Positions 34,406 to 40,615 of a stretch of 40,615 nucleotides of DNA are shown piece after piece (the first letter of the stretch is position 1; each line of letters begins with the position of its first letter). The stretch lies in contig JBFHKO010000002.1 of the NCBI GenBank assembly GCA_041595355.1, positions 1 through 40,615 of the forward strand, given 5' to 3'. This stretch comes from JBFHKO01 sp041595355 (GTDB lineage: Bacteria > Pseudomonadota > Gammaproteobacteria > Enterobacterales > Aeromonadaceae). The notes beneath the pieces are model-generated. The model was not told where the DNA came from, made no database searches, and saw nothing but the letters and a program-made list of their open reading frames with translations. A program made the translations under genes and the position numbers.

Positions 34406-34978
34406 CTAAGCAGAGGTTTGCAGCAGCAGATCCGTTTCCATGAGCGGCAGGCCCACCACGCCGGTGTAGCTGCCATCGATTCGCCGCACGAATTTTCCGG
34501 CGATGCCCTGAATACCATAGGCACCCGCCTTGTCGCAGGGTTCCCCTGTGGCCCAATAATCGCTGATTTCCCCGGCGGTTAATACCCGGAAGCTCACGTC
34601 TGTGGCCACCAGTCGTACCGCGCAACCGCCCGCCGTAGCCAGTGCCACCGCGGTCAGCACCTGGTGGGTCCGCCCGGAGAGGGCGGCCAGCATGCGCTCG
34701 GCATCGGCCTGATCCCGCGGCTTTTCCAGCACCTGTTCCCCCAGCACCACTATGGTATCGGCGCCCAGCACCGGCCGGCGGCCCTCACAGGCCTGCCAGC
34801 CGGCCAGGGCCTTGTCACAGGCCAGCCGCTGCACGTAGGTCTGAGGCGCTTCGCCAGGCTGGCGGATCTCGGGTACCTCGACCCTGAGTACCTCAAAGCG
34901 ATAACCCAATTGCGTCAGGAGTTCACGACGCCGCGGCGATGCCGAGGCCAGATAGAGCTGAATGGAGGATGCGGACAT
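34406..34978 (-). CDS. yhdE: Maf-type nucleoside triphosphate pyrophosphatase (YhdE)
   Basis: Maf proteins hydrolyse non-canonical or excess nucleoside triphosphates to monophosphates; the YhdE branch acts on dTTP and UTP. The 190-residue protein has the Maf signature at its N terminus (LYLASASPRRRELLTQLG), the GADTIVVL motif with the catalytic-region aspartate and the C-terminal DKAGAYGIQGIAGKFVRRIDG. The ATG at 34978 has AAGG close upstream. It lies five bases after mreD and 18 before rng. The name maf is also used for this gene. Confidence 0.95.
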   Translation of the reverse strand: MSASSIQLYLASASPRRRELLTQLGYRFEVLRVEVPEIRQPGEAPQTYVQRLACDKALAGWQACEGRRPVLGADTIVVLGEQVLEKPRDQADAERMLAALSGRTHQVLTAVALATAGGCAVRLVATDVSFRVLTAGEISDYWATGEPCDKAGAYGIQGIAGKFVRRIDGSYTGVVGLPLMETDLLLQTSA

Positions 34979-34983
34979 GAACC

Positions 34984-35469
34984 TTACCGGATGTGAAAGT
35001 GGCGCCGCAGTCGGCGCAGGGAGAGAAACACCCAGGGCCAGAGCAGGGTTGAGCTGAGCACCGACCAGAATTGGCGATAGTTGAGGACGCGCGCCGAAAA
35101 CAGGTGTTCGGCCCAGAGGATGCTGAGCTGACCCAGGGCGGCAAGGCTGCCGATCACCAGCGCCTGCTGCCAGATGGAGAAATTGCGGATCTTCTGGAAC
35201 TGCACCCCGGCCAGGTAAGCCATGATGGCCATAGCCAGCGCCCGCACCCCCAGGGTGGAGCCCAGCAGAATATCCAGCAACAAACCGAACAACCAGGCCG
35301 TGCCGACATTGACCCTGTGAGGCAAGGCGATAACCCAGTAGAGCAGCACCAGCATCACCCAGTCGGGACGAAACAGATCGATGGCCGCCGGCAGCGGCAG
35401 TATCGCCAGCAGCAGCGCCGCCAGCAGCGTCAGGTAGATGGAGCCCTTGCCATGACCGGTGAGAGACAT
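34984..35469 (-). CDS. mreD: Rod shape-determining membrane protein MreD
   Basis: MreD is an integral inner-membrane protein of the elongasome. The 161-residue product (E. coli 162) has about five membrane segments, with FRPDWVMLVLLYWVIALPHRVN, GLLLDILLGSTLGVRALAM and a basic C terminus RRLRRHFHIR. The ATG at 35469 overlaps the mreC stop by one base (TGATG), so translation is coupled to mreC. Confidence 0.96.
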   Translation of the reverse strand: MSLTGHGKGSIYLTLLAALLLAILPLPAAIDLFRPDWVMLVLLYWVIALPHRVNVGTAWLFGLLLDILLGSTLGVRALAMAIMAYLAGVQFQKIRNFSIWQQALVIGSLAALGQLSILWAEHLFSARVLNYRQFWSVLSSTLLWPWVFLSLRRLRRHFHIR

Positions 35470-36356
35470 CAGGAGCCGACCTCCGTCGACGCGGCCGGCG
35501 ATGCCGGCTGAGCCTGGGACGGCGCATCCAGCGGCAGTGGCTCCTGCCACAGCAGCAGCAGATAGCGCAGGCGATCCAGGGCAGCCAGCGGCTCGGCTTT
35601 CACCTCGGCAAAGGGCTTCCCCTCTTCGTAGTCGAAGCGGGTGATGCGCCCCACCGGATAGCCCGGCGGGAAATGGCCGCCAAAGCCGGAGCTGACCAGG
35701 ATGTCACCCACCTGGAGATCGGCACTGCGCGGGATATTTTTCAGCTCCAGCTCATCCAGGTTGCCGGTACCGCTGGCGATGGCACGGATATCGTTGCGCA
35801 TCACCCGCACCGGGACGGCATGACTGGCATCGGTGATCAGCAGCACGCGACTGGTGGTCTTGCCGACGCTCAGCACCTGACCGATGACCCCCTGATCGTT
35901 GACCACCGCCTGCCCGTCGAAGACGCCACTCAGGGTGCCCTTGTCGATCACGACCTGATGCACGAAGGGATCCGAGTCCACCGACAATATCTGGGCCGCC
36001 ATCTTGCGGGAGTCGAGATTGACCGGCGAGCCCAGCAGCTCGCGCAGGTGCTGGTTTTCCTGGGTCACCTGGCGCAGGCGCAGCAGATCGCTGCGCAGCA
36101 GGAACAGCTGTTGCTCCAGGCGCTGATTGTCCGCCATCAGTTCACCGCGGGAACGCAGCTGGCTGGCCAGCTGGTCCGCCAGCTGGCGCGGCGCATTGGC
36201 CAGATAGATCAGCGGGCTGACCAGGGAGTTCATGTAGATGCGCACGCCGTCAAAAAAATGAAAGCGTGCGTCGGCCACGATGCAGGCCACCGAGACCAGC
36301 ACAGCAAAAAATAGCCTGAGTTGCAGGGACGGGCCCCGGCCAAATAGCAGCTTCAT
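35469..36356 (-). CDS. mreC: Rod shape-determining protein MreC
   Basis: MreC is a bitopic protein whose periplasmic part scaffolds the elongasome and activates PBP2-RodA. The 295-residue protein has an N-terminal membrane helix (about residues 12-30), a coiled coil rich in leucine and glutamine (about 60-105, with RLEQQLFLLRSDLLRLRQ), then the two-barrel MreC domain (AAQILSVDSDPFVHQVVIDKG, GDILVSSGFGGHFPPGYPVG). A proline/alanine-rich tail ends the protein, as in relatives. Confidence 0.96.
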   Translation of the reverse strand: MKLLFGRGPSLQLRLFFAVLVSVACIVADARFHFFDGVRIYMNSLVSPLIYLANAPRQLADQLASQLRSRGELMADNQRLEQQLFLLRSDLLRLRQVTQENQHLRELLGSPVNLDSRKMAAQILSVDSDPFVHQVVIDKGTLSGVFDGQAVVNDQGVIGQVLSVGKTTSRVLLITDASHAVPVRVMRNDIRAIASGTGNLDELELKNIPRSADLQVGDILVSSGFGGHFPPGYPVGRITRFDYEEGKPFAEVKAEPLAALDRLRYLLLLWQEPLPLDAPSQAQPASPAASTEVGS

Positions 36357-36374
36357 GCGGTCAGAATGGTGAGG

Positions 36375-36393
36375 TCGGCCCCAGCGGGGCCGA
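36375..36393 (-). promoter_or_regulatory. Hairpin between mreB and mreC
   Basis: TCGGCCCC and GGGGCCGA pair perfectly around a three-base loop, nine bases after the mreB stop. There is no T tract, so it looks like a partial terminator or a 3'-end block that could make mreB more abundant than mreC and mreD. This role is inference. Confidence 0.4.
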
Positions 36394-36401
36394 GCCGGAG
36401 G

Positions 36402-37445
36402 TTATTCGTAATGGAAGAGATCGCCACCGTGCATGTCGATGAGCTCCAGGGCTCGACCGCCACCACGGGCCACGCAGGTCAGGGGGTCGTCGGCCACCAC
36501 CACCGGAATGCCGGTCTCCTCCATCAGCAGGCGATCCAGATCCCGCAGCAGGGCGCCCCCGCCGGTGAGCACCATGCCGCGCTCGGAGATGTCGGAGGCC
36601 AGCTCGGGTGGCGACTGCTCCAGCGCCACCATGACGGCGCTGACGATGCCGGAAAGCGGCTCCTGCAGCGCTTCCAGGATCTCGTTGGAGTTGAGGGTGA
36701 AGCTGCGCGGCACCCCTTCGGCCAGGTTGCGGCCGCGCACCTCGATCTCGCGCACCTCGTCGCCCGGGTAGGCGGAACCGATCTCGTGCTTGATACGCTC
36801 GGCGGTGGCTTCGCCGATGAGGCTGCCATAGTTGCGGCGTACATAGCTGATGATGGCCTCATCGAAACGGTCGCCACCGATGCGCACCGACGAGGAGTAG
36901 ACCACGCCGTTCAGGGAGATGATGGCCACCTCGGTGGTACCGCCACCGATATCCACCACCATGGAGCCGGTGGCCTCGGAGACCGGCAGCCCGGCACCGA
37001 TGGCCGCCGCCATGGGCTCGTCGATAAGGTAGACCTCGCGGGCACCGGCCCCCTGGGCGGACTCCTTGATGGCGCGCCGTTCCACCTGGGTGGAACCACA
37101 GGGAACGCACACCAGTACCCGCGGGCTGGGACGCAGGAAATTGTTGTCGTGCACCTGCTTGATGAAGTGCTGCAGCATCTTCTCGGTCACCGAGAAGTCG
37201 GCGATGACGCCATCCTTCATCGGCCGGATGGCGGCGATGTTGCCCGGGGTCCGTCCCAGCATCAGCTTGGCCGCATGGCCTACTGCCGCCACGGATTTGG
37301 CCGTGCCGCCCCGCTCCTGGCGAATGGCGACCACGGAAGGCTCGTTCAGCACTATGCCTTTGCCCTTGACGTAAATCAGCGTGTTGGCGGTACCCAAATC
37401 GATCGACAGATCGTTGGAGAAAAGGCCTCGGAGCTTCTTGAACAT
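36402..37445 (-). CDS. mreB: Actin-like rod shape-determining protein MreB
   Basis: MreB forms membrane-bound filaments that guide lateral wall synthesis. The 347-residue protein has the E. coli length, the actin-fold phosphate loops DLGTANTLIYVKGKG and VVDIGGGTTEVAIISL, IDEPMAAAIGAGLP and the adenosine motif VLTGGGALLRDLD. The N-terminal MFKKLRGLF is the membrane-binding amphipathic helix and fixes the start at 37445; the open frame upstream has no homology. The gene begins an mreB-mreC-mreD-yhdE-rng-yhdP-nit-tldD gene train with very short gaps. Confidence 0.98.
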   Translation of the reverse strand: MFKKLRGLFSNDLSIDLGTANTLIYVKGKGIVLNEPSVVAIRQERGGTAKSVAAVGHAAKLMLGRTPGNIAAIRPMKDGVIADFSVTEKMLQHFIKQVHDNNFLRPSPRVLVCVPCGSTQVERRAIKESAQGAGAREVYLIDEPMAAAIGAGLPVSEATGSMVVDIGGGTTEVAIISLNGVVYSSSVRIGGDRFDEAIISYVRRNYGSLIGEATAERIKHEIGSAYPGDEVREIEVRGRNLAEGVPRSFTLNSNEILEALQEPLSGIVSAVMVALEQSPPELASDISERGMVLTGGGALLRDLDRLLMEETGIPVVVADDPLTCVARGGGRALELIDMHGGDLFHYE

Positions 37446-37491
37446 GGTAGCGGGGGATCCTGGGTAGTTGAGGGAGCGAAAAAATCGCCTA

Positions 37492-37520
37492 ACTTTACCA
37501 ACCCCGGTTCCGATCAGCAA
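37492..37520 (-). promoter_or_regulatory. Candidate mreB promoter
   Basis: TTGCTG (37520-37515) and TAAAGT (37497-37492), 17 bases apart on the minus strand, lie about 50 bases upstream of the mreB start. The match is modest. In the 358-bp gap 37446-37803, the middle part (37521-37728) shows only a small hairpin at 37586-37601 and otherwise nothing I recognise. Confidence 0.35.
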
Positions 37521-37728
37521 GCAGCACCGCATGCGCCAACCCGCATGCCGCCTGCGCTGGCGTGCCGGCGCCGCCGCCGGCGGGCCGGGCTCTTGAGCCC
37601 GCTCACCCACAACAACGACGGCCCATCAGCTGGCGATAATCCGCCCAGAAACGGGTGGGATATCAAGCGCATGGTCAGCGGCATCCGCCGGTCGCCTCCC
37701 CGGCGCGACAAAATGGCGGCCAAGAGGG

Positions 37729-37777
37729 ATGACAGGCTGCCGCCCCTTGGTGTAGATTTCCGGATGTCCGGACGTAT
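37729..37777 (+). promoter_or_regulatory. metA promoter with MetJ-type met boxes
   Basis: ATGACA (37729-37734) and TAGATT (37753-37758), 18 bases apart, form a plausible promoter. Overlapping its -10 are three tandem 8-mers, AGATTTCC (37754), GGATGTCC (37762) and GGACGTAT (37770), matching the met box AGACGTCT at 5, 5 and 6 of 8 positions. MetJ with S-adenosylmethionine represses metA in enterics; the same control is inferred here. Confidence 0.5.
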
Positions 37778-37803
37778 TTACCGATATGAGCTCAGGAGTC
37801 ACC

Positions 37804-38721
37804 ATGCCGATCAAGATTCCAGACAGATTGCCCGCCGCCGAGGTGCTCAGCGAAGAAAACATCTTCGTGATGACCGACTCCCGCGCGTCGCACCAGGATA
37901 TCCGCCCCTTGCGGGTGCTGTTGCTGAATCTGATGCCGAAGAAGATCGAGACCGAGATCCAGCTGATGCGCATGCTCTCCAACTCGCCCCTGCAGGTGGA
38001 CGTGGATCTGTTGCGCATCGACGATCGGGAATCCAAGAACACCCCCACCTCCCACCTGCGCGCCTTCTATCAGGATTTCGAACAGGTCAAGGCGATCAAG
38101 TACGACGGCCTCATCATCACCGGGGCGCCGCTCGGACTGGTGCAGTTCGAGGATGTGGTCTACTGGGACATGCTGGTGAAGATCATCGAGTGGTCGCGCC
38201 ACAACGTCACCTCGACCCTGTTCCTCTGCTGGGCGGCCCAGGCGGCGCTCAAGGTGTTCTATGGCCTGGAGAAGCAGACCCGCGAGGTGAAACTCTCCGG
38301 CGTGTATGAACATCGCCGGCTGGTGGAGCACGATCCCCTGGTGCGCGGCTTTGACGATCTCTTTCTTGCCCCCCACTCCCGTTATGCCGACTTCCAGGGC
38401 GACTTCCTGCGCGCACACACGGATCTGCAGATCTTTGCCGAGTCCGACGAGGCGGGGGTCTACCTGGCCGCCACCCGGGACTGCCGGCAGGTGTTCGTCA
38501 CCGGCCATCCGGAATATGACCCCACCACCCTGCACCACGAATATGTGCGCGATCTGGGCCTCGGCATCGCCCCCCGGATGCCGGCCCACTACTACCCGGG
38601 TGACAACCCGGAGCTGCCACCGCGGGCCACCTGGCGCAGCCATGGCTACCTGCTGTTTGCCAACTGGCTCAACTACTATGTCTATCAGCTCACCCCCTTC
38701 GATCTGCAGAAGCTGAGCTGA
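37804..38721 (+). CDS. metA: Homoserine O-succinyltransferase
   Basis: MetA acylates homoserine, the first committed step of methionine synthesis. The 305-residue protein has the catalytic Cys142 in LFLCWAAQAALKVFYG, plus His235 and Glu237 in VFVTGHPEYDP, the class I glutamine-amidotransferase-like triad of the family. Family blocks VLLLNLMPKKIETEIQLMR and DGLIITGAPLGLVQFEDV are intact. Succinyl versus acetyl donor cannot be settled by eye; relatives use succinyl-CoA. The ATG at 37804 has AGGAG seven bases upstream; another ATG six codons earlier overlaps that site. It precedes metH in the same direction but is separated from it by a terminator. Confidence 0.96.
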   Translation: MPIKIPDRLPAAEVLSEENIFVMTDSRASHQDIRPLRVLLLNLMPKKIETEIQLMRMLSNSPLQVDVDLLRIDDRESKNTPTSHLRAFYQDFEQVKAIKYDGLIITGAPLGLVQFEDVVYWDMLVKIIEWSRHNVTSTLFLCWAAQAALKVFYGLEKQTREVKLSGVYEHRRLVEHDPLVRGFDDLFLAPHSRYADFQGDFLRAHTDLQIFAESDEAGVYLAATRDCRQVFVTGHPEYDPTTLHHEYVRDLGLGIAPRMPAHYYPGDNPELPPRATWRSHGYLLFANWLNYYVYQLTPFDLQKLS

Positions 38722-38725
38722 ACAC

Positions 38726-38753
38726 ATCGGGCCCTGCGGGGCCCGATCTTTTT
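38726..38753 (+). terminator. Intrinsic terminator after metA
   Basis: ATCGGGCCC (38726-38734) pairs with GGGCCCGAT (38739-38747) around TGCG and is followed by C and a run of six T. It lies five bases after the metA stop, so metH should be transcribed separately. Confidence 0.94.
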
Positions 38754-38820
38754 TATGCTGCCACCACCCGCTCCACCCCTTCGCACTCAAAAACCACCCC
38801 CCCTGCCGCCATGGCCTTTT

Positions 38821-38836
38821 AGACGGCTAGATTTCC
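38821..38836 (+). promoter_or_regulatory. MetJ-type met box pair upstream of metH
   Basis: AGACGGCT (38821-38828) matches the met box AGACGTCT at seven of eight positions and is followed directly by AGATTTCC (five of eight). The nonamer TAGATTTCC is also present in the metA promoter region. It lies 70 bases before the metH start. A TAGATT -10-like hexamer overlaps it, but no good -35 is seen. Confidence 0.55.
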
Positions 38837-38905
38837 ATCCCCCATTGCTGGTAGGATGACGCCGACAGTGCCAGCGCATGTAGCAAACCAGTAGAGGAAG
38901 CAGTT

Positions 38906-40615
38906 GTGGTCGATAAAGCACCCGCGAAGAGTATCCATCAGTGCCTGCAGGAACGGATCCTGATCATCGACGGTGGCATGGGCACCATGATCCAGGGCTA
39001 TGAGCTGAAAGAGGCCGATTACCGCGGCGAGCGCTTTGCCGACTGGCCCTCGGATCTGAAGGGCAACAACGACCTGCTGGTGCTGACCCAACCGGCGATC
39101 ATCCGCGCCATCCACGAGGCCTACCTCGCCGCCGGCGCCGATATCCTCGAAACCAACAGCTTCAACGCCACCCGCATCGCCATGGCCGATTACCAGATGG
39201 AGGATCTCAGCGCCGAGATCAACCTGGCTTCGGCGCGCCTGGCCCGTGAAGCCGCCGATGCCTGGACGGCGAAGGACCCGAGCCGCCCGCGTTTCGTCGC
39301 CGGGGTGCTGGGCCCGACCAACCGCACCGCCTCCATCTCCCCCGACGTGAACGATCCCGGTGCGCGCAACGTCAGCTTCGACCAGCTGGTGAGCGCCTAC
39401 CGGGAATCGACCCTGGCGCTCATCCAGGGCGGGGCCGATCTCATCCTCATCGAGACCATCTTCGACACCCTGAATGCCAAGGCGGCCGCCTTCGCCGTCG
39501 AGTCGGTGTTCGACGATCTGGGCCGGCAACTGCCGGTGATGATCTCCGGCACCATCACCGATGCCTCCGGCCGCACCCTCTCCGGTCAGACCACCGAAGC
39601 CTTCTACAACGCGATGCGCCATGTGCGCCCGCTCTCCTTCGGCCTCAACTGCGCACTGGGCCCCAAGGAGCTGCGCCAGTATGTCGAGGAGCTGGCCCGC
39701 ATCTGCGAGACCTACGTCTCGGTGCACCCCAACGCCGGCCTGCCCAACGCCTTCGGCGGCTACGATCTGGAAGCCGAGGAGATGGCGGTGCATATCCGCG
39801 AATGGGCCGAGGCAGGCTTCCTGAATCTGGTAGGCGGCTGCTGCGGCACCACGCCGGAGCACATCGCCGCCATGGGCGAGGCCGTGGCCGGCTGCGCGCC
39901 CCGCGCCCTGCCCGAGATCCCGGTGGCCTGTCGCCTGGCCGGCCTGGAGCCGCTGACCCTCACCCCGGACTCCATGTTCGTCAACGTCGGCGAGCGCACC
40001 AATGTCACCGGCTCCGCCAAGTTCAAGCGCCTGATCAAGGAGGAGAACTACGATGAGGCGCTGGATATCGCCCGCCAGCAGGTGGAAAACGGTGCCCAGA
40101 TCATCGACATCAACATGGACGAGGGCATGCTGGATGCCGAGGCCTGCATGGTGCGCTTCCTCAAGCTCATCGCCTCCGAGCCCGACATCTGCAAGGTACC
40201 CATCATGGTCGACTCCTCCAAGTGGGAGGTGATCGAAGCGGGGCTCAAGTGCATTCAGGGCAAGGCCATCGTCAACTCCATCTCCATGAAGGAGGGCGAA
40301 GAGAAATTTATCCAGCAGGCCAGGCTGGTGCGCCGTTACGGCGCCGCCGTCATCGTCATGGCCTTCGACGAGTAGGGGCAGGCAGACACCCGGGCGCGCA
40401 AGTTCGAGATCTGCCAGCGCGCCTACCGCATCCTGGTCGATGAGGTGGGCTTCCCGCCGGAAGACATCATCTTCGATCCCAACATCTTCGCCGTAGCCAC
40501 CGGCATCGACGAACACAACAACTACGCGGTGGACTTCATCGAGGCGGTGAAGGACATCAAGGACCACCTGCCCCACGCCATGATCTCCGGCGGCGTCTCC
40601 AACGTCTCGTTCTCC
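38906..40615 (+). pseudogene. metH: Cobalamin-dependent methionine synthase, interrupted by an in-frame amber codon; cut by window edge
   Basis: MetH methylates homocysteine from methyltetrahydrofolate through cobalamin. The first 489 codons are intact: the homocysteine-binding barrel (about 1-330) with zinc ligands Cys249 (FGLNCALGP), Cys312 and Cys313 (VGGCCGTTP), then the start of the pterin-binding barrel (FVNVGERTNVTGSAKFKRL, QIIDINMDEGMLDAEA). At codon 490 the sequence reads MAFDE-TAG-GQADTRAR, where E. coli has MAFDEQGQADTRAR, so CAG has become TAG (40373-40375). The same frame then runs open for 80 codons to the window end with family sequence (VGFPPEDIIFDPNIFAVATG, MISGGVSNVSFS). The truncated product would lack the cobalamin and reactivation domains and should be inactive. 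The start is a GTG at 38906 with GAGGAAG five bases upstream. A sequencing error remains possible. Confidence 0.88.

Noticed and set aside
36366..38309. 647-codon plus-strand open frame spanning mreB and metA
   Set aside because: It covers mreB antisense, the intergenic region and metA in the wrong frame; both genes are clear.
38754..38905. Cobalamin riboswitch upstream of metH
   Set aside because: The gap is too short for the element after the metA terminator, and I find no convincing B12-box or paired core.
38906..40615. Amber codon recoding (pyrrolysine-type or reassigned TAG) in metH
   Set aside because: Other genes in the window end in TAG, the expected residue is an ordinary Gln, and pyrrolysine is not known in MetH; a point mutation or read error is simpler.

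Overview
The window is 40.6 kb of dense, GC-rich chromosomal core DNA from a gammaproteobacterium. Gene order and protein sequences fit the Aeromonadaceae and relatives best (an Aeromonas, Oceanimonas or Zobellella type genome); this placement is inferred from protein resemblance and synteny, not from a marker tree. I see no rRNA, tRNA, CRISPR, insertion sequence, prophage or transfer signature.

Layout. (1) 1-3845, minus strand: rppH-ptsP-lgt-thyA (thyA runs off the left edge). (2) 3846-4540: a 695-bp gene-free, partly AT-rich region with three perfect DnaA boxes between rppH and mutH, the same place where E. coli carries DARS2. (3) 4541-5683, plus: mutH and a small early-set (CBM48-like) protein. 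(4) 5732-9198, minus: the rpsP-rimM-trmD-rplS operon and ffh. (5) 9347-11452, plus: ypjD and corB. (6) mdh (minus) and argR (plus), divergent. (7) 13330-17859, minus: mlaFEDCB-ibaG-murA. (8) 18057-24759, plus: kdsD-kdsC-lptC-lptA-lptB-rpoN-hpf-ptsN-rapZ-npr. (9) pmbA (minus), yjgA/darP (plus), then tldD-nit-yhdP-rng-maf-mreD-mreC-mreB listed right to left in transcription (all minus, 26854-37445). (10) 37804-40615, plus: metA and the 5' part of metH, with methionine-repressor-like boxes before each.

Much of the window serves the envelope: phospholipid return to the inner membrane (Mla), Kdo synthesis and lipopolysaccharide export (KdsD, KdsC, LptCAB), prolipoprotein maturation (Lgt), peptidoglycan synthesis (MurA), rod shape (MreBCD) and inter-membrane lipid transport (YhdP). 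A second theme is the nitrogen phosphotransferase relay: PtsP, NPr and PtsN lie within 24 kb, together with RpoN and RapZ. A third is translation and ribosome assembly (RplS, RimM, RpsP, TrmD, Ffh, HPF, DarP, RNase G).

Three things merit a second look. metH is interrupted by a single in-frame amber codon at 40373-40375, exactly where relatives have a glutamine codon, and the frame stays open and well conserved to the window edge. The rppH-mutH spacer looks like a DARS2-type DnaA-reactivating locus. A perfect 44-bp palindrome sits between the convergent yjgA and tldD genes.
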